A DNA stretch of 52,007 nt. Source: an uncultured Eggerthellaceae bacterium (GTDB taxonomy: Bacteria > Actinomycetota > Coriobacteriia > Coriobacteriales > Eggerthellaceae). The position numbers were made by a program, and so were the translations under genes. The notes beneath the pieces are model-generated. The model made no database searches. It saw nothing but the letters and a program-made list of their open reading frames with translations, and was not told where the DNA came from. Positions 38,614-47,637 of this stretch are shown here, piece by piece (position 1 is the first letter of the stretch; every line of letters begins with the position of its first letter). The stretch covers positions 1-52,007 of the forward strand of contig CAJTML010000003.1 in NCBI GenBank assembly GCA_910577495.1, given 5' to 3'.

Positions 38614-41394
38614 TTAGAGTACTCCCTGTACCTGCAATGCAACTCTTAACACATTTTGCGCTTTTGAGGCGCCCACTCCCTCTTCGCCATCCTCAATAAT
38701 GATGGCTACAACCACTTGCGGATTGTCGGCGGGAGCCATGCCAACAAACCAGCTGTCGTTACTATCTTCCTTCTCGGCGGTGCCGGTTTTGCCGGCCACG
38801 TCCACACCTTCAACTGCGGCGACCATACCAGTGCCCTGCTTGACGACGCCCTCCAAAATGCCCTTGACCTCTTGAGCGGTCTCGGGGCTGGTGGCCTGCA
38901 GCAGCTTAGCGGGCGCTGCGGTCAGCGAGCGTTCGCCATTTGCGTTATACACGCCATCTACCAGGTAGGGCTGCATGATGACGCCGTCGTTTGCAATGCC
39001 CGCGCCCACCATGGCCATCTCAAGCACGGTGGCTTGCGGGCCTGCGGGGCTGGGGTGATTGTCGGTCTGATTTTCGCCAACTGGCTCACCGGCGGCTGCC
39101 CAGGCGGTCTCCCATTCGGTCATATCCTCAGGGTCGGGCATGAGCGAGGTGTAAAGCGGTAACGGGAACTCAATGTCGTGGTTGAAGCCAAACGCATCGG
39201 CGCCTTCCACCAGACGCTCGGAGCCAAGCTCGGCGCCGACCTGGCCAAACACCGTGTTTGACGAGAGCTCGGTGGCGCGCGCCAAGGTGATGTTGCCGTA
39301 ATCGTTTTTGTCGAAGTTGGAAACCGGCGCGTTGCCGATGTCCATGGTGCCGGGGGAGGCGAAGACCTCATCGGCTGTTGCCACGTCATCTTCAAGAGCG
39401 GTGGTCAGCGTGACCATCTTGAAGGTAGAGCCAGGTGCGTAAAGCGCCTGCGTTGCGCGGTTGAGCAGGATGGAGTCGTCCTCGGCGTTGCCCGAATTGG
39501 CCGCTTCAAGCATGCTTTCGAAATCCGCCGCGTTATAGGTGGGCGCCGAAGCCAGCGCCAGCACCGCACCCGTGTTCGGGTCGAGCACCACGCACGCACC
39601 CACGCGACCCACCAGCGCGTCTTGCGCGGCTTGCTGAATCTTGGAGTTGATGGTGAGCGTGACGTCGTTGCCGGGCGAGCTTGCGCCTGCCATGTAATTC
39701 AAAACGTCAGTAAAGGTGGCGAAATTTCGCTCTCCCTTAAGCGTGTCGTTGTATGAGGCTTCAATACCTGACGTGCCGAAACGCGACGACGCATAGCCCA
39801 CGACATGGGCGGCCAAATCGCCCGCTGGATACACACGGTCATAGGTGCCGTTGTCGTTTTCGACACTTTGCGCCAGCACCACACCGTCATAGGTTGAGAT
39901 GGTGCCGCGTTCGTTATGCGCCTCTTTCATGAGCGTGTGGTTGTTGCCCGGGAGGTTTTGGTAGTAGGAAGCCTGAACCACCATGATGTAGGTGAGGTTG
40001 GCCACCAGCAGGGCGAACATGATGGAGAACAGCAGCATGCAGTTGGTGAGGCGCTTGCCCATGGACACGCGACCCAGCACGCTGTTGACGTTAATGGTGC
40101 CTGTCGCGCTGGTCATCTCCGCGCCCACGCCGGTGCCTTCGTCGCCGCAGCGCAGCAAGAAGCCAACCGCAATAAAGCTGGCCAGAAGCGAAGAACCACC
40201 CTGACTAATGAAGGGGAGCGTCAGGCCGGTCAGCGGAATAAGCTTGGTCACACCGCCCACAATGATGAAGGCTTGCACAACAATCATGGAGGTCAGGCCA
40301 ACCGCAGCAAACGAGCTGACGTCGCTCTTTGCGCGTGCGGCGGTCACAAACCCGCGGATGGCGAAGCACAGAAACAGCAGCAGCACGCCCGATGCGCCCA
40401 AAAGACCGATCTCTTCGGCAATGTCGGCGAAGATGAAGTCACTCTCAACAACGGGAATGGGGATGTCGCCCGCCAGGCCGCGACCGAGGCCGACGCCAAA
40501 GAGGTCGCCATCGGCAATAGAGTAGAGCGCTTGCGTGAGCTGGTAGCCGGTGTTTTGCGCGTCCGCGAACGGATCCAGCCACGTATTGACGCGCACCTGC
40601 ACGTGGTCAAACGCCGCATAGGCGCCAACGCAGCCGATAGCAATAAGACCCAGGCCAATGACCAGGTAAAACTTTTTGCCCGTGGCGGCGTAGAGCATGA
40701 TCAAGAACAGGAAGAAGAACACGACTGCGCTGCCGAGGTCTTTCTCGAAGACCACGATAAGCAACGCAACAAGCCACATAAATAACAGCGGCAAGAGCGT
40801 GCGGAAATCAGGGAGGCGAAATGGTCCGACGCGCCAGGTGAAGACCGAGAGCATCTCGCGGTTTTGTGCCAGGTAGCCCGCCAAAAACAGCACGATGATG
40901 ATCTTTGCAAGCTCGCCCGGTTGGAATGAGAAACTGCCAATGTGCAGCCAAATGCGCGAGCCGTAAATCTCTTGACCAAGACCGGGTACCAGCGGCGAGA
41001 GCAGCAGCGCAAAACCGACGATCATCAGGGTGTATTTGTAGTTGACAATCTTGTCCAGGTTCCGGCAAAACGCCAGCACTAAAATCATGCAGCCAACGCC
41101 CAAAAACAGCCACATGAGCTGGTTAACTGCCAGGTCAGGCACGAGTCGCGTGACAAAAGCAATGCCGGTGCCCGAAAGCGCAAACGAGATGGGCAACAGC
41201 GCCGGGTCAGCGCCTGGGGCAAGTTTTCGAATCACGAGGTGCGCAATAAAGAAGGCGGCGAAAATGCCAAGCGGCACCCCGAGGGTATTCATATTGAGCG
41301 AAAGCCCCTGGTTGATGGCCATCATGGCGAAAAGCAGCACCACCAAAGGCGCAGCTACCAGCAGCAGGACGAGTTCTAAGTTGCGTCGCGTCAT
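38614..41394 (-). CDS. RodA/FtsW (SEDS) glycosyltransferase fused to class B penicillin-binding protein
   Basis: This is one uninterrupted 926-residue frame. Residues 1-410 are a SEDS membrane polymerase with about ten helices and typical segments (G-S-R-I-W-L-H-I-G-S-F-S-F-Q-P-G-E-L-A-K, then G-L-T-L-P-F-I-S-Q-G-G-S-S-L). After a roughly 30-residue linker a further helix (about 455-475) starts a class B transpeptidase. It has S-T-F-K (serine near residue 654), S-S-N (near 710) and K-T-G-T (near 868). In related Actinobacteria rodA and pbpA are separate neighbouring genes; here they are fused in the same order. The ATG overlaps the pstP stop by 4 bp. The enzyme would polymerise and cross-link peptidoglycan during elongation. 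Confidence 0.93.
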   Translation of the reverse strand: MTRRNLELVLLLVAAPLVVLLFAMMAINQGLSLNMNTLGVPLGIFAAFFIAHLVIRKLAPGADPALLPISFALSGTGIAFVTRLVPDLAVNQLMWLFLGVGCMILVLAFCRNLDKIVNYKYTLMIVGFALLLSPLVPGLGQEIYGSRIWLHIGSFSFQPGELAKIIIVLFLAGYLAQNREMLSVFTWRVGPFRLPDFRTLLPLLFMWLVALLIVVFEKDLGSAVVFFFLFLIMLYAATGKKFYLVIGLGLIAIGCVGAYAAFDHVQVRVNTWLDPFADAQNTGYQLTQALYSIADGDLFGVGLGRGLAGDIPIPVVESDFIFADIAEEIGLLGASGVLLLFLCFAIRGFVTAARAKSDVSSFAAVGLTSMIVVQAFIIVGGVTKLIPLTGLTLPFISQGGSSLLASFIAVGFLLRCGDEGTGVGAEMTSATGTINVNSVLGRVSMGKRLTNCMLLFSIMFALLVANLTYIMVVQASYYQNLPGNNHTLMKEAHNERGTISTYDGVVLAQSVENDNGTYDRVYPAGDLAAHVVGYASSRFGTSGIEASYNDTLKGERNFATFTDVLNYMAGASSPGNDVTLTINSKIQQAAQDALVGRVGACVVLDPNTGAVLALASAPTYNAADFESMLEAANSGNAEDDSILLNRATQALYAPGSTFKMVTLTTALEDDVATADEVFASPGTMDIGNAPVSNFDKNDYGNITLARATELSSNTVFGQVGAELGSERLVEGADAFGFNHDIEFPLPLYTSLMPDPEDMTEWETAWAAAGEPVGENQTDNHPSPAGPQATVLEMAMVGAGIANDGVIMQPYLVDGVYNANGERSLTAAPAKLLQATSPETAQEVKGILEGVVKQGTGMVAAVEGVDVAGKTGTAEKEDSNDSWFVGMAPADNPQVVVAIIIEDGEEGVGASKAQNVLRVALQVQGVL

Positions 41395-42620
41395 GCGGTT
41401 GCCCCCGTTTCGGTGGGGGCGGTGGCGGCTGTGGTGTCGGGCGCGGTGGCGCCTTCGCCATCAGCGGTTTCGCCATCGTTGGCTGCGTCGTCCATGGCGG
41501 CCTCGTCGTCAGCTTGTTCAGCCTGGCGCGCCGCGGCTTCGCTCTCGTATTCGCGAACAAGACTTTCTGCCGCCTGCAAGTTATCTACTTGGATGCCGGC
41601 CTCAAGTCGATACGCCGTGCCGGGCTGTAAGTCATCAACCGAGACGTCGGTCACCCGATCAAGCTCCGAAAACGAGATACCCATCACACTTCCGGGCACG
41701 CCGGTGTAAATGGCCACCTTGCCGTCAACCGCGGAGAGGTACGCGCGCGAGTTGAGGTAGGTATATCCACCCCACGCGGCTCCCGCAATGATGGCGGCGA
41801 ACAAAAGCAGAATGAAAAACACCGTCAGGCGCGCCTTGAGTTTTACGCGCTTGAGCTTTTTGTGCGAATGCCCCACGACATCGGCCACAATGACCGTGAC
41901 GTTGTCGTGGCCGCCTGCAGCAATGGCCTCGTTGACCAGCTGCGATGCGCACCGTTGCGGATCGTGAACACGGCGAAGCGTGGTTTCAATCTCGGGATCA
42001 CGAAGCATGCCCGACAAGCCGTCCGAGCAGATGAGGAGGCGGTCGCCTGCTTCGACATTAATTTCGAAAATATCCGGACGCATGAGTGGGTCCGAACCCA
42101 GCGCGCGGGTGATAACCGAGCGGTTGGGATGGAAGCGCGCCTCTTCGGGCGTGAGTTGTCCCGCCTCAATCATGTCGGCCATGAGCGAGTGGTCGCGCGT
42201 GAGCTGCTGAAGGCGTCCGTGGTGCAACAGGTAGGCGCGCGAGTCACCCACCTGCGCAATGACCAGGCGTTCTCCCTCAAGCATGGCGGCGGTAACCGTG
42301 GTGCCCATGCCTTCGCGGCCGCGCCCGTCGTGCTGCGCCAGGATAACTTCGCGATTGGCTTCCTCAACGGCGCGCTCAAGCTGCTCGCTGTCGGGATGCG
42401 CTGGTGCCTGCTGCTCAAGCACGCTCACAGCAATCTCGGAAGCAACTTCGCCCGCGGCGTGTCCGCCCATGCCATCAGCCACGACAAACAGCGGCGGCGC
42501 CACGATGAGGCTGTCCTCGTTGTGGTCGCGAACGCAGCCGATGTCAGTGCGGCTGCCAAAGGTGGTCAGCGCGCTTTTGCGCGTGCGCGGGGTGGAGGTG
42601 TAGGAGCGGGACTTCGCCAT
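41391..42620 (-). CDS. pstP: PP2C-type Ser/Thr protein phosphatase with membrane anchor
   Basis: In this 409-residue protein (ATG at 42620, just after the fhaB stop), the PP2C motifs are clear: D-I-G-C-V-R-D-H-N-E-D-S, V-V-A-D-G-M-G-G-H-A-A-G-E, Q-V-G-D-S-R-A-Y-L, C-S-D-G-L-S-G-M and G-G-H-D-N-V-T-V. They supply the two-metal site. One transmembrane helix follows (about 260-282), then an extracellular region and a low-complexity Ala/Asp/Thr-rich tail. It is the counterpart of the PknB kinase and would reverse its phosphorylations, including those on FHA proteins. It is coupled to both neighbours by overlap. Confidence 0.93.
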   Translation of the reverse strand: MAKSRSYTSTPRTRKSALTTFGSRTDIGCVRDHNEDSLIVAPPLFVVADGMGGHAAGEVASEIAVSVLEQQAPAHPDSEQLERAVEEANREVILAQHDGRGREGMGTTVTAAMLEGERLVIAQVGDSRAYLLHHGRLQQLTRDHSLMADMIEAGQLTPEEARFHPNRSVITRALGSDPLMRPDIFEINVEAGDRLLICSDGLSGMLRDPEIETTLRRVHDPQRCASQLVNEAIAAGGHDNVTVIVADVVGHSHKKLKRVKLKARLTVFFILLLFAAIIAGAAWGGYTYLNSRAYLSAVDGKVAIYTGVPGSVMGISFSELDRVTDVSVDDLQPGTAYRLEAGIQVDNLQAAESLVREYESEAAARQAEQADDEAAMDDAANDGETADGEGATAPDTTAATAPTETGATA

Positions 42621-42621
42621 A

Positions 42622-43035
42622 CTAGGCATACCTTACGCGAATGGCCACGTCGCCTACGTTGACGACGTCGTTGTTGTGCAGTGCGGTGGGGCCGTCAATG
42701 AGCTGGCCGTCTACGCCAGTGCCGTTGGTTGAGCCTAAATCCTCCACGAAAAGGTTTTGCCCCATGAGCGAAAAACGCGCGTGACGTCCGGAAACGTAAC
42801 CGGCGCCAATGACGATATCTGCGCCGGGTGCGCGTCCAACGATGACCGGACCGCGGACGACAACCGATACGCCGCGCAGCTCTTTAGGACCGCGCTCAAC
42901 CGAAAGCGTCCACGTGCGCTCTTTTTTGCGCTGGCCTTTGACCAGGCCAATGCCGGTGCGCATGATGGCGAAGAGGAAGAGGTACAACAGCGCAACGAAA
43001 AGGAGACGAATGATGAGAAGAACGATGTCAACCAC
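42622..43035 (-). CDS. fhaB: Membrane-anchored FHA-domain protein
   Basis: In this 137-residue protein, GTG at 43035 is the start, with GAAAGGGT about 5 nt upstream. One N-terminal transmembrane helix (about 4-27) is followed by a cytosolic FHA domain with V-G-R-A-P-G-A-D-I, S-G-R-H-A-R-F and D-L-G-S-T-N-G-T. These are the phosphothreonine-binding residues. The layout and position match actinobacterial FhaB (FipA), which reads PknB phosphorylation and connects it to wall synthesis and division. Confidence 0.92.
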   Translation of the reverse strand: MVDIVLLIIRLLFVALLYLFLFAIMRTGIGLVKGQRKKERTWTLSVERGPKELRGVSVVVRGPVIVGRAPGADIVIGAGYVSGRHARFSLMGQNLFVEDLGSTNGTGVDGQLIDGPTALHNNDVVNVGDVAIRVRYA

Positions 43036-43086
43036 AAGCTACCCTTTCAATTGCGCTGCGTCATGTCGGTGTACTGATGTAAGGCT

Positions 43087-44538
43087 TTAGGCCTGCGAGA
43101 ACACGAAATTGGTGGTACCGATGGTGATGCGATCTCCGTTTGCCAGCGGCTGCGAGGCAATTTCGCGTCCGTTAACGAAGGTACCATTGGTGGAACCAAG
43201 ATCGGTCAGCACCCAAATGCCTTGTGGCGAAAGCGTTAACTCCGCATGGCTACGGGAAGCGTTGATGTCGGGGATGGTGATGGAGTTTTTGGACTCGCGA
43301 CCCAGCGACAAGCGCGAACCAACCAGGTCATAAGCGCGTTGGGTGTTGGTGTCAACCAAGCGAGCCTGCACTGCACCCTGCGGAACACCGCCCACAAAGG
43401 CAACCGTTTGGCCAGGCTGAGCAGCGGCTGCTGCTTGTGCAACGCCGCCCGCGGCAGCACCAGTCACACCGGGAGCCATGGAGCCCGCGGCACTTGCGCC
43501 TGCAGCAGCACCGGCACCGGCCATTGCGGCGCCTGCAACGGCAGCACCTGCGGCTACGCCTGCTGCGGCAGCAGCCGGGTTGATCGGCTGGCTGGCACGC
43601 TGCTGGAGCGGTTGGCTCGGGCGTTGTTGGAGCGGCTGGCTTGCACGCTGCTGCAAGGGCTGAGACGCGCGTTGTTGCAGCGGTTGCGATGCGTGTTGCT
43701 GCTGGTCAAAGGGCTGGCTGGCGCGTTGGTCAAACGGTTGACTTACGCGCTGTTGCGGCACTTGACGACCAGGTAGCGGAACCGAGTCACGATATTCGTC
43801 ATAGCCAGCGGCATTGAAGTCGCGGCTGTTGAAGGTGTATTCGCCATAATCAATAGAGTAGTCCAGCTCATCTTCGGGCACGTAGGGAAGGGGCTGGTTG
43901 CTCAGGTTTTCAGGTGCGAAATCCTCATAGGTTTGCGGCTGCGCCTGCGGGGCGTATCCGGGCTGACCATATGCTTGCGCCTGCGGATAGCCCGCTGCAG
44001 CGGCGCCGGCAGCGGCGGGATAACCTGCCTGGCGACCAGCTTGCGGGGCACCGTAACCTTGCGCCTGCGGGGCATATCCGGGCTGGCCATAAGCGCCATA
44101 TGCAGGAGCCTGCGGCGCAGCAAGACCGTAGCGCTGCATCTCTTCGTTGCGTAGCTGCGCAACAATCGGAGCGGCAACGGCCTCAGCAATCACGTCAAAT
44201 TTGCCGTGCTTTAAGGAGTCATCAACAATAAAGCGCACAAGGGGCTGGCCGTCCATGACCAAACCTTGCTCAGCAGCTTTGGCGGCAAGGTAAGTTTCGG
44301 TTTCTCCAGCAAGCGTGGGGTAATAGCCAAACAGACGCTGGTCATCATCAGCGTTTACGAGCACCGTGTACAGCGTCGGAGCAAATTGCTTGCCCGCGCC
44401 CACCATCTTTTCGCGGCGCATCTGCTTTTCTGCCTTTTTCGCTATTTGAACGGGAGAAATAGGGGCGTCGAACATCTTGTCCGCTGCTCCTTCAAACGTG
44501 TCTTCCATTCTGCCTTCGAACTTCGAAAGAAAGCCCAT
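43087..44538 (-). CDS. fhaA: FhaA-like protein: DUF3662 plus FHA domain with long low-complexity linker
   Basis: This 483-residue protein starts after AAAGGAG. The N-terminal 120 residues are the FhaA-type DUF3662 domain (M-G-F-L-S-K-F-E-G-R-M-E at the start). The middle (about 140-390) is low-complexity. It has Gly/Tyr/Pro/Ala/Gln-rich Q-P-G-Y-A-P-Q-A-Q units, then eight-residue A-S-Q-P-L-Q-Q-R units, then an Ala/Gly-rich stretch. The C-terminal FHA domain has L-G-R-E-S-K-N, S-R-S-H-A-E and D-L-G-S-T-N-G-T. It binds phosphothreonine on kinase targets. It is the first gene of the five-gene cluster; its promoter should lie in 44539-44904, where no other gene is seen. Confidence 0.92.
   Translation of the reverse strand: MGFLSKFEGRMEDTFEGAADKMFDAPISPVQIAKKAEKQMRREKMVGAGKQFAPTLYTVLVNADDDQRLFGYYPTLAGETETYLAAKAAEQGLVMDGQPLVRFIVDDSLKHGKFDVIAEAVAAPIVAQLRNEEMQRYGLAAPQAPAYGAYGQPGYAPQAQGYGAPQAGRQAGYPAAAGAAAAGYPQAQAYGQPGYAPQAQPQTYEDFAPENLSNQPLPYVPEDELDYSIDYGEYTFNSRDFNAAGYDEYRDSVPLPGRQVPQQRVSQPFDQRASQPFDQQQHASQPLQQRASQPLQQRASQPLQQRPSQPLQQRASQPINPAAAAAGVAAGAAVAGAAMAGAGAAAGASAAGSMAPGVTGAAAGGVAQAAAAAQPGQTVAFVGGVPQGAVQARLVDTNTQRAYDLVGSRLSLGRESKNSITIPDINASRSHAELTLSPQGIWVLTDLGSTNGTFVNGREIASQPLANGDRITIGTTNFVFSQA
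43581..43752 (-). repeat. 24-bp tandem repeats encoding A-S-Q-P-L-Q-Q-R units in fhaA
   Basis: Seven units with the consensus S-Q-P-(L/F)-(Q/D)-Q-(R) are encoded in frame. The four central ones are nearly identical. Such runs vary in number by slippage. Confidence 0.8.
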
Positions 44539-44904
44539 GGGTGTCTCCTTTGTGCGGGGCAGCCATGTCGGCGTGGCGTTTATGAGCGCGGCGTGGTGCT
44601 TGAGGCAAGCTGTGTTGTGCGCTTGCTCAAGAGGTGCCGCAATAAGGCCGATTTGGCTGCATGCCGTTTGCTTGGTTGTATGTTAGTTGCTGCGTTTCGC
44701 TTAACGACTATGCAAGCCTTAATCATGCCATAAAACGCGGCAAAATTCGCCATCCTTTACGCAATCGCCACGAATGTTAAGGATTGCGGCAGAATTTCTG
44801 AACGTCGGGCGAAGGGCAGCGGCGCGGTGCGTGGTGCTGGTGTACGCGAGGTGTCCGTCGGGGCAGCAGCGCGCTGGGCGCTCGGTGCACTGCGACGCCG
44901 GCGC

Positions 44905-46695
44905 CTACTCCTCAAAGTCGGCGGACTCCACCAAACGCATGAGTTCTTGCTGGGTGTGTACATCCAGCTTCCGATAAATGTGGCGAATGTGCGTTTTTGC
45001 GGTGCCTTCCGAGATGAAGAGCTTTTCTTGGATGTAGGAGGAGTTGTGCCCCTTCGCCAGGAAAAACATGACTTCAGTTTCGCGGCGCGACAAGAAGTAG
45101 GTGTTGGCCACCGTCTCGCACTTGGCGCGGAAGCGGCCGCGCTTTTGCTCCGAGGTGTCCTCGGCTGCCTGTTGGCCGAGCATGGCGCGGCGGGCGTCGC
45201 TCATGGGAGCCTCCGCACTTGGTTGCGCGGCGGGAGCGGGAGCAGCTGCGGGCGCGGGTGCGCTGGTCGTGGCGGCGACGGCGTCTGCGGGAGTTGCTCC
45301 TGATGGGGCGGTTTCTGGTGCGGTGTCAGCAGATACGCCAGAGGCAGTGTCGGCGAGTGCAGACGCCTCGGTGAGCGCGGACGCTTCAGAAGCCGTTGAC
45401 GTGGGCTGATGTGACATTTGATGTGACCCTTCGTCACATTCGCTATAGACTTGGCGGACGAGGGGGCAGGGCACCACGATAGCTTCAATCTCGCGTTCGC
45501 GCGGCAACAGCGCGTAGGCCAGCACCATGACTGCCATGGTGATCATCAAAAAGACTTCTTCGCGATAAGGAATGTCGTTCATCCAGTTGATGAGGAAATT
45601 CGGCAGCAGCAGCGCAACTAAAATTGCCACCGCCAAAAGGCCGCGACCAATGCCGAACACGAAAATGGGCGAGAGGCGGAAGCGCTGCGAGATTTCGCCA
45701 AAGAAAATCCAGAGCAAAGCTTCGAAGCACAAATAACCCGTGACCAGGATAAAGTCTACAAAAATGGCGTTACCTGAAACCGAGATGGGTACCAGCAGCA
45801 CGGTCAGCGCAATAAAGGGAATGAGCGGACGGAAGTAATCGTTCCATTTGTTGGCGCCACCCAAAGCCACAATGGTAATCAGCACGAGCACGGTGGCGAA
45901 ACCGGCTCCCAAAAGCACCGCCAACTGGGTGTTTACATCACTTGCGGGAATGATGTATTGCACCGAGATTTGGCGCATCATGCCAAGTGCTATGCCGAAG
46001 GCGAATACGGGCAGACCAAAGCGAACGATGAATTTCGCGTGATTAACCGGCAGCGGTTTAAAGACCGGAAGCTCGTTGCGCTTATCGTAGGGGTCGGGCG
46101 TGTACTTGTAGAGAATCAGCAGTTCAAGCAGCGGAATGATGCCAATAAACATGCCAGCGAAGGGGAAGGGCAAGAAGTTGAGCGCGGTGCAGTAGATGGC
46201 CATTGAGATGGTGATGGCCACGCCGGTGTTGAGTACGATAGACGATGCATCGCAGCGTGCAAACGCCGTGCCCCAGAACAGCAGAAGGATGCCCGAGCCA
46301 ATTCCCGTGAGTATACCCGCAACAATTTCAAGTGCGAGGGTTTCAAACGGAGGCGGAACAAGCAGACACAGTGTGCCTACTGAGCACAGAAGTGCGCCTG
46401 CAATCAAGACCTTTTTCGACACATAAAAGCGCAAGAGTTTTTGATCGGTAAAGCCCGCGAACAGCAAGAACAGGGCGTACACTAAAATAGAGACGAAAAA
46501 GGTGATGGTGATATGGGTGTTGTACGGGCCGCTTACGACCGAGTGCGCCCCGTAAAATGTGGTCGCGTTAAAAATGGCGGTATAAACCCATGCCTGATGC
46601 AGACCATATCCAATTGAAAGTGCATTTAATTCGCCAAACGCAGAATCGTCGCCAAAATCGGCGTTGATCGTGATGCGTGGAACACGTACCCCCAT
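44905..46695 (-). CDS. LuxR-type regulator with multi-pass membrane domain and long linker
   Basis: This 596-residue protein starts at the ATG at 46695 with AAAGGGA upstream. About twelve hydrophobic helices (30-410) are followed by an Ala/Ser/Thr/Pro-rich linker of about 100 residues and a LuxR helix-turn-helix (L-S-R-R-E-T-E-V-M-F-F-L-A-K-G, then S-E-G-T-A-K-T-H). It is the largest of the three such regulators here, owing to the linker. No respiratory gene is divergent from it. The nearest neighbours are a secreted protein gene and, beyond it, the TorD operon, so the target is uncertain. Confidence 0.9.
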   Translation of the reverse strand: MGVRVPRITINADFGDDSAFGELNALSIGYGLHQAWVYTAIFNATTFYGAHSVVSGPYNTHITITFFVSILVYALFLLFAGFTDQKLLRFYVSKKVLIAGALLCSVGTLCLLVPPPFETLALEIVAGILTGIGSGILLLFWGTAFARCDASSIVLNTGVAITISMAIYCTALNFLPFPFAGMFIGIIPLLELLILYKYTPDPYDKRNELPVFKPLPVNHAKFIVRFGLPVFAFGIALGMMRQISVQYIIPASDVNTQLAVLLGAGFATVLVLITIVALGGANKWNDYFRPLIPFIALTVLLVPISVSGNAIFVDFILVTGYLCFEALLWIFFGEISQRFRLSPIFVFGIGRGLLAVAILVALLLPNFLINWMNDIPYREEVFLMITMAVMVLAYALLPREREIEAIVVPCPLVRQVYSECDEGSHQMSHQPTSTASEASALTEASALADTASGVSADTAPETAPSGATPADAVAATTSAPAPAAAPAPAAQPSAEAPMSDARRAMLGQQAAEDTSEQKRGRFRAKCETVANTYFLSRRETEVMFFLAKGHNSSYIQEKLFISEGTAKTHIRHIYRKLDVHTQQELMRLVESADFEE

Positions 46696-46913
46696 GCCAC
46701 GTCCCTTTCTTAAGTTTTTTCTCCCGCTGCCTATAATACGGATGAATTGGGGTTTGGTATAGGGTGAGGTGGCGAAATATTTTGTTAGAACGCGCGGTCT
46801 GTGCGTTTCTGTACAGGGGTTTTGGAAAAATAATCCTGTGAGGATGATGCCAAGGTGCGCGCGAAATAGCTGGTCGACTACTCCGCGCACCCCCTCTGCG
46901 TGTGTGCGTTGCC

Positions 46914-47384
46914 TTACGGCTGCACGGTGATAACCACGTTGTCGAAGCGCTCCAGGGTGGTGTCTTCGCCACCTTTAGAGGTGGTGTCGTACGTGGTCTG
47001 CGTGCCAACTTCCTGCGTGCCAGCGCCATACACCTCAACGGTGTAGTCAGCACCTGCAAGGCGGTCAGCTACGCTTTCGACGTCATAGTTGTGGATGGCG
47101 TCGAGGCCGTTTTGATCCTGGCTGGACATGATAGCCTCATCAAGGCAAACTGCAGCATTGCTGCCTTCCGGAACGAAGATCAGGCTTGAAGTGACGGCGC
47201 CGCCAGTAGCGGTTTCGTCAACGACGCAAAAGATCTCAATTGCGCCCTTACCATCAGCTGCGTCCGAAACTGCTTCGTCATGCACGTAGTAAAACGCGTA
47301 TGCCGGAACAGCGATGAGTGCTGCGCACAGGCAGGCCAAAATGGCGATGGCAAAAAGTTTTTTGCCAGAAGCTACGTTGGTCAT
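46914..47384 (-). CDS. Secreted or membrane-anchored hypothetical protein
   Basis: This 156-residue protein (ATG at 47384, with GGGGG 6 nt upstream) begins with a basic-hydrophobic signal or anchor segment (K-K-L-F-A-I-A-I-L-A-C-L-C-A-A-L-I-A-V-P). The exported part is about 125 residues with an alternating strand pattern and two halves containing V-D-E-T-A-T-G-G and Y-T-V-E-V-Y-G-A-G-T. It resembles small cell-surface domains of the DUF4430 kind only loosely. It is on the same strand as the LuxR gene, 218 bp upstream of it. Function unknown. Confidence 0.7.
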   Translation of the reverse strand: MTNVASGKKLFAIAILACLCAALIAVPAYAFYYVHDEAVSDAADGKGAIEIFCVVDETATGGAVTSSLIFVPEGSNAAVCLDEAIMSSQDQNGLDAIHNYDVESVADRLAGADYTVEVYGAGTQEVGTQTTYDTTSKGGEDTTLERFDNVVITVQP

Positions 47385-47637
47385 TAGTGCCCCCAATGCA
47401 TATCGGGTGCTCCGCCATGCTTCAACGTGTATTCGATTATGCGCTGCGAAACTGTGTTGGTCAAGACTGAAAAAGCGGGGATGAGGGGTTGAAGAGTTCG
47501 CCAAAAGCGCAGTTCACGCCCATAGTATGATGTGCACCGCTCAAGAATAGACCTCATGGGATGATGGGGCAAAACGCACGGCTCCTATACTTAAGCGCGA
47601 AGAGGATACTGTACAACTGTATGAGGAGGTGTGCTGT

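Noticed and set aside
39916..40785. 289-codon plus-strand ORF
   Set aside because: It is antisense to the RodA/PBP fusion, whose motifs are unambiguous.
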